A stretch of DNA of 64,000 bases, from contig OY848920.1 of NCBI GenBank assembly GCA_963693285.1, positions 2,741,135-2,805,134 of the forward strand, read 5' to 3'. The stretch's first letter is position 1, and every line of letters begins with the position of its first letter. Of this stretch, positions 24,426 to 36,051 are shown one piece after another. The position numbers and the translations under genes were made by a program. The notes under the pieces are model-generated. The model worked only from the letters and a program-made list of their open reading frames with translations, made no database searches and was not told the origin of the DNA. This DNA is from Xestospongia muta. Its lineage: Eukaryota; Porifera; Demospongiae; Haplosclerida; Petrosiidae.

Positions 24426-24942
24426 CAGTGTGTTTTTGGCATTTTGATAATTAGTATTTGTTAGTGTTTATACATACATACTATCTTATATTTTAACTAT
24501 TCTTAATTTATTGCCTGTGCTATCAATTAGAGAAACATTTGTAAGTAATATCATAACTAATATTATCATTATGCAGCTATAGGACTATGATTTACTCTAA
24601 ATGCATACATTTATATAAGTAATTGCAAGTCTAGTATTGACACCCCTTTGTTAAGGGAGAGAAGGTGCAAAAGTAGAAAGTATCAAGTGTATGTAGATAA
24701 ACTGGTTAGTAACTGAATCACCTAGGATTTAAGCATACGTTTTAAAGAAATTTAAATTAGACTCTGTATAAGGTATCAGTTGTTTGATTTAGTGCTCTAG
24801 CATTCTATTACAATAAAGACTAAATGGTAAGTATTTGTAATATTCCAACCGAACCCTTAAACACAATCAATCATGCATAAATGTAATTACTAAATCATTG
24901 GGTGTTATAGGTTTACAATTACAGTTCTTGTTGTAATTAATT
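24426..24942. other. Non-coding stretch
   Basis: AT-rich; nothing recognised. A possible exon at 24952-25044 precedes the charged-protein gene, but its phase does not fit the next exon. Confidence 0.5.
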
Positions 24943-25163
24943 TATAAAGGTAGAAGACGGCACTCTAATGTCAACAAATAAAAGTAATGACCAGACTGAT
25001 TCAGATTCTACTAACACACTTTATAAAGACTGTTTTCAAGAGATGGTAACAGTTTGTTGTAACCAGTTGAGTCATGACGATCAGGTCCATGCTGCTCTCC
25101 CTTTCATGTAGGAGTATGGTCAGTGCTTGGTATTAATAATAATATAAATATTAAATAAACAGA

Positions 25164-25953
25164 ATCTTTTAATGCCAGAGATAGTCAGAAGACAGAAGTT
25201 TTCGCAAATGAAGCATTTACAGAAGGTACCAGAGTTTATATGTATCATCTTATTTGTTTTGTTTGTTTATGTTCAGTATCTGACAATCAGATATCACTTT
25301 TTGATAACCAAGAGGCAGAGATTAATTTAAAAATACGTGTGAAAAACACTAGTGGGAGAGCTATTACTTTGCTTAAGAGTGGGACTATTCCTCGTAGTCT
25401 AGTTTGTATGATTCAAGAAATTTCATCAATTAACACAATTTCTTTTGCTTCTAATGAGGAAGGAGAAGAAGAGAAAATGAATATTGCTGCTGGTAATTAT
25501 GTTGACAAACAGGTTGTTGATAGCATGGAATATGAAAGTTATCATGATAATTTAATGGAAGATGATAGTCAGGAACAATGGACTCATCATATGAATGAGC
25601 AAACAGAACATATGCAATCTAAAACACCTCCTGTACTTTTTCAAATTTCAGAGCAGCAATCAAGCCAAATAAAAGAGCATCAGAGAAGCCAGAAAGAGGC
25701 TCTACTTTCCATGTCGAAAGATGAACTCATTCCAAAATATGAGAAGGTTAAAGCAACTGCTGTTGCTTTTGGAAACAGAGAATTAAAGCAACATTTGGAT
25801 GTAGTCAAAAGAGAATCTGAACAATACAAGGCTTATTACTTTAGTAGACAAGAAAAAAATCGACAGGATGAAGAGAAAAAGAAAAAATCAAATGCAAGAT
25901 CACATATTAGAAGAATAAGTACAGAAAATTTAAAGGATTATGTTAGAGCGTAG
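25164..25953 (+). CDS. Unrecognised charged, partly helical protein
   Basis: The final exon (acceptor ...TTCAG before 25276, stop 25951-25953) encodes about 225 residues. A preceding exon, about 25164-25227, joins in phase (ends GAA G|). The N-terminal part (INLKIRVKNTSGRAITLL) looks like a compact beta domain of unknown type. The middle is acidic and low-complexity. Residues from about ISEQQSSQIKEHQ onward are Gln/Glu/Lys-rich and probably helical, ending with a basic stretch (KKKKSNARSHIRR) that could act as a nuclear signal or bind acidic partners. I do not recognise a family. The 5' end is not resolved. The frame continues after the TAG for another 57 codons to 26127. A polyadenylation signal lies at 26207. 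Confidence 0.6.
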
Positions 25954-26206
25954 TCATCAATCAATCATTTATCTTCCAATGTGTTAGTGAAATTTCAGTT
26001 AAGACCATCATCGGATTGCACTATTCCAGGGTCAGTTAGTTTTACTGATAATGCAACATTGAATGGAACGGTTTCACCTACCAACTTGATGGAGTTAGAA
26101 AAATTAAGAAAAAAGGATAAATTGTAAAAATGTGTACATTTGTAACAGTGTTACTATTACTTCATGTTTTATACTATTTTAGTTAATAGTTAAATTATTG
26201 GAGTTC

Positions 26207-26212
26207 AATAAA
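26207..26212 (+). terminator. Polyadenylation signal AATAAA
   Basis: AATAAA 80 bases after the second in-frame stop of the upstream gene, placing that gene's mRNA end near 26230. Confidence 0.5.
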
Positions 26213-26318
26213 CATAACAATTGCATATAGCATCCTATATAATAATATATGGCCAGATATTTTACAAGGAGCTTTCCTCACTGTAAAACAAATTGGTTGT
26301 TTTAATTGATTTATGATA

Positions 26319-26362
26319 ACTGTGTTGCTATAGAAATGTAACTGTGTTGCTATGGAAATGTA
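26319..26362. repeat. ~23-bp tandem duplication
   Basis: Two adjacent, nearly identical units containing AACTGTGTTGCTAT. Confidence 0.85.
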
Positions 26363-26528
26363 TATTTTGTGTTCTTAAACAAACAACTTTCAAAAAATCC
26401 CATATGTATTGTATTTTGGAAAGTCCAGTTCAGCCTTATTCACGTGCAATTTCCCATGCAACAAAGCTACCAGAGATGACAGCTCTTACACATTTGATAT
26501 AGACCAAACATCGATATAATTATATTGT

Positions 26529-26607
26529 TGCGGTGGCTCGGTAGGTCGCATTTTGGGCCTATCTTAGTCTGGGGTTTAGGGCCAACGCGACCTACTGGGC
26601 CACCGCA
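26529..26607. mobile_element. 79-bp hairpin MITE with 6-bp target duplication
   Basis: Near-perfect inverted arms (TGCGGTGGC... / ...GCCACCGCA) extend inward over about 21 bases through GGTAGGTCGC / GCGACCTAC. The element is flanked by TATTGT on both sides (26523-26528 and 26608-26613). It is far more GC-rich than its surroundings. It is non-coding. Confidence 0.7.
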
Positions 26608-26875
26608 TATTGTTTCATTTAATAATGTAGACATTAGACATAGTGTTTGTAACATTTAGAACATGACTCTTAATTGGTATATTTAGAAATCTTGATTTTT
26701 ACTACTCCACAGTATCCTCTCCTGTTTATGACCATAGATTGGTTGGGTAATGAACAAATCATTTTCATGATATCTCTAACAGAAAGTGGATGCAGCAGAT
26801 ATGTGTAAACTTTGAATATATAAGTTGAGCAACACTACTTTTCCATACTTTATGACAGAAAAGTTGTTTATTTAT

Positions 26876-29229
26876 AAAACGTAAATTTTGCAAAAGCATC
26901 CTTCACAGATAGTTTAGAATCAACTAAGTCACAAAATATAAAGTTAGAGGTATATGATGAAGAACAATAGTGTGCCTTTCTTTGATAAAGAATCAGTGTG
27001 AGGTAACGCTTATTGTGCACTTCATTGCATTGGTCAGAATGTTCATATTCTGTAAAAAATGTCAAATTTCACATTATTGATATAAATACAAATTTTACAA
27101 TAAGGACAAGGAGGAGGACAAATAACAAACCTTTAAATTAAATGGTATGATGTTCCTACTGGACAAATAGATAAACTACAATAATCTCTGATATGGCTTC
27201 TGCATCCATAAGGACTATTACATACAACTTAAATATTAAATAGTGCATGCTTAATATAATGTTCATTGGCATATATTCCAGATTGAATAAATGCCCCTAA
27301 TTTGACTGATACTAATTGAATATTTATATAGGACCCTAATTGATGGATATAAATTGATAAATTGATGAACACAATCATGTTATGTATATATGAACACTTA
27401 TAAGTACATATTCATTCATGAGATTTCTTAATTGGTCACAATTGAGGTAGCATTGTGCTGTGTGAAGTAATAATAAATGTTTACCAAAAGTTAACTTAAA
27501 GGGATTGAACTATTTATTTATTTCAAAAACCTATTAAATGCATTTTATAGCAATGTTATTGCTAAATTATTTTAGAATAAACATGATTAATAAATCAAAC
27601 TACATTGTTTTAAGCTAATTTCTTTAATTTAAGTGTTTACATATTATAGTAGATCTAGTGGAATGTGCATAAATATTTACTTGTACATTCTAAGACAAGG
27701 AATGTACCGGATGTTCGTGGGCGTTTCAAATGCCGATGACGTAAGTCTATATACTCTATGACAAAACTACAGAGAAGTCACTTTTACAAAAATATCTCCT
27801 ATCTCTTACTGCGATAACATCTTCTGAAGTCGTAGACAAGAAAATGAATACGTACTCATTTGGAGCTCTCACTACAAATGTAATCATGTTTCTGCTAAGC
27901 TGTTCCAATGTTACTAATGCACAAGTGGACACTGGTAATGGCTACATTTATAAACTTGAAGCAACTCAAGATGTTTTCATTGAAGACAGCTCAAATTATA
28001 ACTTTTACGACTTTTTAATCGTTGCAAAGCATCCAGGTTATCCTAAGAAAAGAATGCTATTACAATTTCAAGATCTCCCATCTACTTGTAAACAGATCAA
28101 TTGGGCAAAGATGCATATATTTTACTGGTACTCTCATAAGGCAAGTTTTATGACAGTACAACAAGTTCCATCTATAGCACGAACACTTCAAGTACGTCAA
28201 ATCAAGAAACAGTGGAATGAGACACAAGCAACTAGTATAAATCATCAATCTGGTATACAATGGACTAGTCCCTTCTTAGCTCTGGATGGAAGTGATGCTG
28301 CAACTTATGTACAAGATAATGTGATATTACGTCCTAATCAAAAAACAAGAGTATATATTGAGTTTGATATTACTGAGGCAGCTCTTAATTGGAAATCAGG
28401 AGAGCCTAACTATGGTGCCCTAGTGTGGGCAACAAATGAAAATGAAAAAGGACGAGATATCTGTTTCTTCAGTCGAGAGCGTACTACTGGTAAACCTTAT
28501 GTTAATGTTCTTTGTGCTTACAATGAAGACAATTCTTCTAAAGCAGTAGTACATTTATTACTGGCTAGACCTACTGCAACAAGTCTACCATGTATTTCCA
28601 GTAACTAATGTATTACTATATTTCATGAAAACATTCTTATCCTATAGTAGTACATTCATTGCTGCCTACATCCACTGCAACAAATATACATAGACCTTCA
28701 TCAACTGTAGGACTATCTAATAGCTCAGATGGACCAACAATACCTACTGCCCCTACTAGTGGAGCTAGTAGTAAGCAATGGAATAGTGGAAGTGTTTTAT
28801 ATCTTTTTTCTTATTTTAGTATTAAGTGATGGAACTATTGTTGGTATTGCTATTAGTATCATCTTCATATTTGTCCTATTAGTTGTAATCTTAACTGTTG
28901 TGGTTATTTTGATATTTAAAGGTCAGTATTATCTAGTAATTAATTGTTATTTTAACACTTTATGTACATGTGTATGTCCATTAGTGTGTAAAACTAAACA
29001 GAGTAGAGGCAAGACACAGATGGTGGGACAATGTACAACAAATAACACTAATTCTGACACTGTTTCTACTGCTAATGTAGCATCAACAATAGTAGACACA
29101 TCTCAAACACAGGATACATGACCTGACCCTCCACCTTATACAGCACTTAATGTTCCTATACAACCCATGGCTAACAATGTTAGACCAACCGAAATAGGCA
29201 AAGGGAAAAAAGAAATTGGTTTTCGAAGG
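26876..29229. repeat. Segmental duplication, DNRLRE copy 1 (pairs with 41817-44416)
   Basis: About 2.35 kb including 0.97 kb of 5' flank and the whole DNRLRE gene is collinear with 41817-44416. Copy 2 has extra DNA (42620-43087) in the 5' flank, including a solo LTR. Copy 1 has an extra exon (28648-28770). Homology ends at 29229, inside what is the last exon of copy 2. Confidence 0.85.
27844..29121 (+). CDS. DNRLRE-type domain membrane protein, copy 1, truncated tail
   Basis: Exons 27844-28600, 28648-28770, 28820-28921 and 28985-29121 are all phase 1 and total 1119 nt (372 aa). A signal peptide ends near residue 27 (NVTNA). The extracellular part matches a DNRLRE (CBM96-like) beta-sandwich: KLEATQDVFIED start, LLQFQDLPSTC strand, EFDITEAALNW and FFSRERTTGKPYV at the end. 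In other organisms such domains are carbohydrate or adhesion modules. A Ser/Thr-rich stalk exon (28648-28770) precedes a Val/Ile-rich transmembrane exon. The cytoplasmic tail stops at TGA 29119-29121, where copy 2 has CGA (Arg), so both PPxY motifs of copy 2 are lost. The first 5' untranslated region contains TGACGTAA (27737-27744), a possible CRE. Confidence 0.8.
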
Positions 29230-30240
29230 ACCTCCTTTTTGGTTTGGTAACTGTGTGTTCATTTCATCCACCCGCCATGAGTCCGGAAATAGCTTCAACA
29301 TGTCGACAAAGTCTCTGTTTAAAATCTTCTTAACCAATCTCTGAGGGACGGCCAGTTGTCCTTGGAAGATCGATACTTATGTCTGTGCTAGTGGGTAAGA
29401 TTGACAGACCGAGCAAACTCTGTTGGCTCCCCTGACCCATAGATAGGGGTGGGTTGCCGCCTCACCTATCTGATGAAAGGAGGGAATATGCCCCAGTCAC
29501 TTAGGTCTTGAGAGGGCTCCAAGGACTCCTGGAAGGATGAAGTATCCAATTTTAAGTTGGGGGACATAATATTGCAACACTTAATGTTGACGGACTGCCC
29601 TAGGCTTGTACATACAATTTAAACATTTATCAATTCTTGCATTACAAGTATCCTTACAAATACATGTTTTCAGTTGTTTGTTCATTCGCTTTTATTGATT
29701 TATAAAATTTTATTTATTTCTTTTTATTTTTATTTAATTTTATTTATTTATTTTTTGTTTGTTTGTTAATATAAGGTTGCTTGCATGTGAGTCTGTGGAT
29801 GCACCATATCTTTTACCATGGTATGGCTATGTGCAATCAACTAGGTACTACCTATGCCAATTCGTGGATGCTGCTGGGTGTGTAGGTGATCACTATATTG
29901 TATGAGCTGCTGCGTGGGTGTATGGTGTGCAAATGTGAGCTGATGTGTGTGAGTGTGAGTCAGTGCCAGTAAAATAGTTCGTCAGTATAAGGTGGGCTCC
30001 GTTGTCAGTGGCTACAGTGAGGCGGTGTAGGTTAGCTTGCTTACCTGAGTTCGGGTCCTCTCTAGATTGAGGAGAGGCGCTTTGGGATTAGGTCTCAGTC
30101 GGGTGACGATGGCGAGATCTCGACCTGTTTTTTGGTAAAGGTCTCATCCAGGTTCTTGAGAACTCGATTTGATCTTTCATTACTGGGATAGAGGCCTTGT
30201 TGGTCATGGCCCAGATCCATCCCCATTAGCCACATTTAAA
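29230..30240. mobile_element. GC-richer insertion containing a tRNA-SINE-like segment
   Basis: Base composition changes abruptly at 29229, where homology to DNRLRE copy 2 also ends. Near 30009-30060 there is a pol III-like pair: A-box-like TGGCTACAGTGAGG and B-box-like GAGTTCGGGTCC, about 38 bases apart, as in tRNA-derived SINEs. A T-rich run lies at 29690-29765. No long frame or terminal repeats were found, so the type of the whole block is uncertain. Confidence 0.4.
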
Positions 30241-30283
30241 CTTTGGTTTAAATTACATTATATATTGCATAAACTAGTTCTAT

Positions 30284-31190
30284 GTACATCAATATTGATG
30301 TGGAATTAAGGAAGTCTTACATTACAAACATGAAAAGGAAATGCTATGATTATTCTTACTATGGAATGTTTATGCAATGAGTAAGCATAAATTTATTTAC
30401 ATGTACATTTTAATGGATGTATGTTCAGGAGTATTGTCTATCAACCCTCACCAAAATGACATTGCTTAGACTTTAGTTCATACTTGTCTTTACTTAGAAT
30501 TAGAGCTTCCAAGAATGATGAAATGAAAAGAAGTGTAGATTATGATGTTTTTGACTACTACCGGTAGAGGTGTTACTTCGGATTTTGTCCTGCTTGGACT
30601 CATTCAGTCTGTGGAGTGTGTCACAAGTGAGTCATTATCTGAGGAATATCTCAAGCAAGCGATGAGATGAAATTTATTATCTGGACTATAGTTGATATGT
30701 ATCAACACTTGAACTTCAGACAAACTCAAGAGAATGCAGGCCAAGACTTGATACAGTGCCAGCCGATAGACAAAATACTTATATAATCTCAAATATTATA
30801 AACTTTTTTGACGAAGCATAAAATTCATTATTTGAGAGCTCATTTACTATGTTAATTTATAGATTATTGATCACACAAACCATATCTTAAAGTTATTAAC
30901 AGATAGCAAAATCATATAAGCACCAACTAATGAAAAACAAGCTTGATATTTATAGTTATAATCATTGTAGCACCCCTACTTGAAATGATCTTCCTACCCC
31001 CTTGTCAGGATATATTATACAATAAAGCATTGCTACAATTTTTAATAATATGTTTATGCTTCCTCACTATCAAAGTACTGCTTATTCATTGCATAAACAT
31101 TCCATAGTAAAAATAATCATAGCATTTCCATTTTGTGTATATACTGTAAGACTTCCAAAAATCCACATCAGTATTAACATACACTGATGT
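30284..31190. repeat. Inverted-repeat pair upstream of FREP 1
   Basis: About 105 bases at 30284-30392 are the reverse complement of 31083-31190 (shared GCATAAACATTCCATAGTAA). The right arm ends about 90 bases before the FREP start codon. Nothing coding is seen between the arms. Confidence 0.7.
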
Positions 31191-31278
31191 ATATAGAACT
31201 AGTTAAGGCTATATATACTGGATGTTTAAGCATAAAATATTTTGAAAACTCTGAGCTTATTACTGATATCACTAAATT

Positions 31279-32442
31279 ATGTTGACTTTTTTTCAGTTTA
31301 TCTTGTTCAGTCTTCTACTAAATGTCAGTTATGCCTCCTCAATTTGTATGGCTGACTGTAATAGTCTACTAACTGAACGTCCTCCCTCACTCTATGAACA
31401 ATACTGTTGTAACACTGACAACAGTGGAAAAACAATCAAGTTAAGTGAAAATAACAGAGTTAAAATCATATTTTGTCCAAGCAATCTCCCTACATCTTGT
31501 CAAAGGTTCTTTACATCATTGAAAATTTGTTCAAAAATCTTAGGGATTAATATTTCTGCTGTATCAGGATATTATGTTATTGGAGGATTGTCTGTGTATT
31601 GTGACATAGTGGATTACATCAATGGACTTAATTTAAGCGATTGCTATGAAATATATCAAAATAGAAGTTTCCTTCCATCAGGTTATTACAACATTCAAGG
31701 TCCTAATGGTTCTCTCATATCAGTCTACTGTGATATGGAGGGTAGTAACTGTGATAGTAAGGGAGGTTGGATGAGAGTGGGTTACCTCAACATGAGTGAA
31801 CCTAATGCTACCTGTCCTCCTGGTTTAACGCAACGCCAATATAATAACATTGATCATGGTGTGTGTGGTCTTTCAAATTCAGGAGTATTTAGTCATACTT
31901 TCTTCTCTACTCAAGGAATTCATTACAATAAGGTGTGTGGTCAACTAAGAGGATACCAATATTATTCTCCAGATGGCTTTGGTCATGGCAGCAATAACAT
32001 TGACTCCTGTTATGTTGATGGTATTTCTATTACATATAGTAGTAGTCCACGTAAACATATTTGGACATATGTAGATGCTTTAACTTCTGATAATGTGCCA
32101 TACCCAAGTTTAAGTTGTCCATGTAATGCTAACAATAATGAAGCACCTGGATATAAACCAAACTTTATTGGAAATGATTATTATTGTGAATCAGCCATTC
32201 CTCCTTATGTAAGTGGAAATACACATAGATGGCAACATGTCTTATATGTTAATGATACATTATGGGATGGACAACGATGTGATGGAAATGAAGGACCATG
32301 TTGTACTAACCCTAAGATGCCATGGTTTCTAAAGACTCTTAATGTGACTACAAATGAAGATATTGAACTAAGGGTGTGTGCAAATCAAGGTTATCCTGAT
32401 GAAGATACTCCCTTGGATATTATTGAGCTTTACATTCAATAA
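31279..32442 (+). CDS. Secreted fibrinogen-related protein (FREP 1)
   Basis: A single-exon gene of 387 aa. A hydrophobic signal peptide (FILFSLLLNVSYASS) is followed by about 115 residues of Cys-containing sequence I do not recognise. Then comes the start of a fibrinogen-like domain: DCYEIYQN, PSGYYNI, VYCDMEGSNCD and GGWMRVGYLNM. The C-terminal half (KVCGQLRGY, KHIWTY, WDGQRCDG, CCTNPKMPW, DIELRVC, DIIELYI) replaces the classical fibrinogen C-terminus and is shared with the other FREP copies here. There are many paired cysteines and N-glycosylation sites. It is probably a secreted recognition or adhesion protein; binding to glycans is inferred from the family. The start is the first ATG and gives the signal peptide. 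Confidence 0.85.
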   Translation: MLTFFQFILFSLLLNVSYASSICMADCNSLLTERPPSLYEQYCCNTDNSGKTIKLSENNRVKIIFCPSNLPTSCQRFFTSLKICSKILGINISAVSGYYVIGGLSVYCDIVDYINGLNLSDCYEIYQNRSFLPSGYYNIQGPNGSLISVYCDMEGSNCDSKGGWMRVGYLNMSEPNATCPPGLTQRQYNNIDHGVCGLSNSGVFSHTFFSTQGIHYNKVCGQLRGYQYYSPDGFGHGSNNIDSCYVDGISITYSSSPRKHIWTYVDALTSDNVPYPSLSCPCNANNNEAPGYKPNFIGNDYYCESAIPPYVSGNTHRWQHVLYVNDTLWDGQRCDGNEGPCCTNPKMPWFLKTLNVTTNEDIELRVCANQGYPDEDTPLDIIELYIQ

Positions 32443-32689
32443 TTACTTTACGTTTGCAGTTACAAATGCATACACATATATGTATACATTTGATACTATA
32501 TATAGACATCATTTGTTGTTAATATTACATTATCTGCTAGTGATCTTAAAGGAATTGGTAAAATCATTTTGTTTCTGCAGTAGTATTGCTATTGGTTTAA
32601 AGAAATATACTTAACATTTATTGTTTGTCTAAAAGCTTTGTTATTTAGTTAATGGACTTAAACTTCCTATTAAAAAAAATCAACAAAAT

Positions 32690-32760
32690 TGGTAAACACA
32701 ACTGAACCTAACAGTACCTATTCTCCTAGACTATCAATATAACAATGCAATAATATTGAC
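32690..32760 (+). pseudogene. FREP gene fragment in the 3' flank
   Basis: About 65 bases resemble the FREP segment that encodes EPNATCPPGLTQ-QYNNI. The same fragment occurs at 52165-52230 behind FREP 2, so it was duplicated together with the gene. It is out of frame and isolated. Confidence 0.55.
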
Positions 32761-33044
32761 TATAGTCTATGATCTTGAACAGTGTCATCATCTGCTAGTC
32801 AATTAATTCTTAAGTAATCTTAATAATGTTAATGCAAACTAATTTCAAAGGAACACTTGCATATAAACAAATGCTATGTGGCCATCTTGAACAGGAATTA
32901 ATTAAAATTCACTACATGAGAGGCTTGATTATTAACGAAATTCCACTGACTTCCTGCTCAAGATGAACGCATAGTAACCATTTCTATGCAAGTGATTGTT
33001 CGAAATTGTATCACGTGTTAGGTACCATTTTTTATTTTCCTCAG

Positions 33045-35720
33045 ATAATTTGCCTGAACACAGCTTACCAGTCCAGATATTAGATACTATACCAGAAATA
33101 TCTGAATTAACTAATTATGCTAGAACAGCAAAGTGGGATGAACTAGGAATACAACTAAAACTAGATGATGTGGATCGAAAGCAATGTAAAGGCTGTGCTG
33201 CTATGTATGATTTGTGGCTTCAGGAAAAAGGCAGAGATGCAACCAGGAAAATGCTGTTAGCTGCTTTGAGAGCTATTAGACTGAATGCAATTGCCAATAT
33301 TTACGTTGCTCATCTACAAACTATTACAGTGGTGAGTGATGTAGTTAAGGACAATCCACACAATATATCATGAAAACTTCACTACTACAATTTATGGTCA
33401 ATAACATGGGTTGTATGTAGGACAGCTACAAAATATATTAAAAAGTATTAACATACTACATATATTCTTTTGATTATTAATTACTATGGAATTCTGCAGT
33501 TCGTGCATTTCAATGTATTCTCAAAAGTTTATGATTGAAAAATAATTTTTTGGAATATACTAACTTCTTAATAAAACACTGACTAGAGCTACAAAGATTG
33601 TACAATTGGTAGGAGTATCTGTCAAAGACTATAAGTATAGAATGCTAGAATATAGGCAGAGAACAAGCTAGCAAAAGACTTCAAGTATTATTAGTCAAAA
33701 CCATCATTATAACACTCGAAGTAATGATTAATGAAAATTATTGGTTGCTATAAGCATATACAGTTAAAGCATGTGGTTTAATTTCATTCATTCCTCTCAA
33801 ATGTCACAAGCGACATTATATTAAAATTATAAAATTGGATAAGTAGTATAAATTCCTTAGTGCATGACAATCCTCACACACAGGTCCAACATCCATGAAA
33901 ATTATATTGTACATCATTAAACATAACAAATGTTGTGATGCTTACTCTTATCGATATTTTGAAATGACCATATATAACAAATCAATCAATTTCACAATGA
34001 CTATGCCAGCTACCATTGTCATTGTTTTGATTTATGAAAAATTTTAAGATGTATATTTTGCATCCATTATATAAAAGAAATATTTGCTTAGAATAGAGCT
34101 TGAAGCTGATGAAGCTATCATGTGAGCAATAAGTCTAAACACATTGGAGCAATCATTCTTTAAAAACTTTGCTCAAGTGAATAAAATTCATTCATATTTT
34201 TAAAAAAGGAAAGCAACAATTTTTTATTAAATTACTATCATTGTAGTAAAGTGTGAGCAACAAAACAAAACAAAAAATATTTTTAAATCTTCATGTACAT
34301 GTCCAGCATGAAATTTGTCATATATAGTTTTTACAATAATTGAAAACCAATTTGACATTTCATTTTTTTGCAGGAATCCAATGATATGTCACATAATATA
34401 AGCAGTGTGACTCATCAACAGGGGACATTTGACATCTGTGACGGATCACCTAAAGCATTTCAAAGTAGTAATATGGGTGCAAGCCCTGGCAACCAAGGTG
34501 AGTTCATGAAAAATAATACATATGTCATATACAGGTACACTATAATTATAGGTGTTAATGCAGGTTGTGAAGACACAACATGTCCTATACCAAAAGAAGA
34601 TTCTGATGTTGTCCTATCAGAAAAGGAGGCTTTGCTTTGTAGACTTGACATGCAGACTTTTGTTAAAAACCTTGACAGTGTGGGCACGTTTATTTACATT
34701 GCTTATACTTGTTTCATAGCTGCTGGTCCAAAATTTCATAGTTTTCAAATTGAAATGAAAAAACTCGGATTTAATACAGAAAACCTTCTTAACGATTCCT
34801 TAATTGCTGTCAATGAATTTATATCTACCTCACATAAAATGCTAACCCATTTAGAGGATGCTTATGGTTACCTTGTTGAAGATAATGTAGACTTGTCTAT
34901 TAAAAGGCTACAAAGACTTGAAGATTTGGCACAAAAAAGTAGTTTGTCAGCAAAAACATTGTCTTTACATTTTGAAAAACATAATCAACAAGTGTCTACT
35001 ATCCTAGAAAAAACACTTGAAGAAAATGACCAGCCAACCCATCAGAGAAAATACCTTCTACAGAAGAAGGGAAAAAAAGTAAAAAAAAAAAAGATAGAGA
35101 GTTATTATCAGCAAAAAGAAAGAGCTTTGGAAAAAAAGTTACAAGAAATTAGAACAGTTTCTCGTTATGACATGCTTCTATCAACATTTTCTTCTCAAGA
35201 GGATATTTTAGATCTTGAAAATGACATGAAGTTATCTCAAACTCATCAAGAGAAAGACACAGCATCAGATCTTAGTTTAGATGACTTTATTACTAAACTT
35301 GAGCATGGACGTGAACTTGACTTAGTTTCTTTTAGTATATTATCTTTACACTATGCTAGTTGTGCATTAAGCGATCTTCGGATTGTAATGCTAAACCTTG
35401 CTCATTACTGGTATTCGGTGCAAATATACTGTGAAAAACACTTATCAGAGTCTTACATTCGAGAAGATATTGAAGCATCTTATGAATGTACGCCAGGAAA
35501 GCAGCTATGGAATTCTCACACTTTCAGGAAATCATTTATGAAATTCTGTGCACGATTTGTCGCTTTACGAAGTGTTAGCACTGAATTTTTAGACAAAATA
35601 AAGCTTGTTCAGAAGGATTTTTGCAAGAACCAACGTATAATCTTAACATATGAAGATGCAAGACAAATTTTAATACTTCATTGCAGAAAAGTTGAAGATA
35701 TTTTAAACAACTTGTTATAA
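33045..35720 (+). CDS. Death-domain protein with long helical C-terminal region
   Basis: Exons 33045-33331, 34374-34497 and 34552-35720 are in frame; the 5' exon is not identified, so the N-terminus is partial. Exon 1 encodes a Death domain: alternating hydrophobic helices with AKWDELGIQLKL, a CAAMYDLWLQEKG helix, ATRKMLLAALRAI, and a last helix ending near HLQ. After a polar linker, the third exon encodes about 385 residues that are almost wholly helical. They comprise a hydrophobic segment (VGTFIYIAYTCFIAAG), long amphipathic helices, a Lys-rich run and coiled-coil. I do not recognise a family. Helix-hairpin membrane effectors have this look, but this is speculation. The stop codon (35718-35720) lies inside the 5' LTR of the retrotransposon. 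Confidence 0.7.
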
Positions 35721-35991
35721 TGTTGTATATAATGGACTAGTTATACTATCATTTAGTTATTACTAGTTATTATTTAGTGTTATCAGTGTTACATCATGCT
35801 ATGTAATGTGAGTCATTATTGCGTATGTGTTATAATTTATTATTACGTAATCATTTGTGTATATAAGTGCATGCTTTTAACTTTGAATAGAGTAGAGATT
35901 TTAAACCTTTCCAAAGTTGTAATTCTTTCCCTTCTCGCTCTCCTCGTGGCTTTTCGTTGCCCTTCCCGCTCTCTCCGACTCGGTCACTACA
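35713..35991 (+). repeat. 5' LTR
   Basis: Direct repeat of 40039-40317. It has a TATATAAG promoter element at about 35859 and supplies the stop codon of the host Death-domain gene in its first eight bases. Confidence 0.95.
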
Positions 35992-36051
35992 TTGGCGACG
36001 AGGGTATCTGGACTTTATTGTTACTAGCGTGCTTACTACAACTTCAGTGCG

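Noticed and set aside
27737..27744. TGACGTAA as a functional CRE in DNRLRE copy 1
   Set aside because: A single 8-mer with one base changed in copy 2; it also resembles a splice donor. Kept only as a remark.
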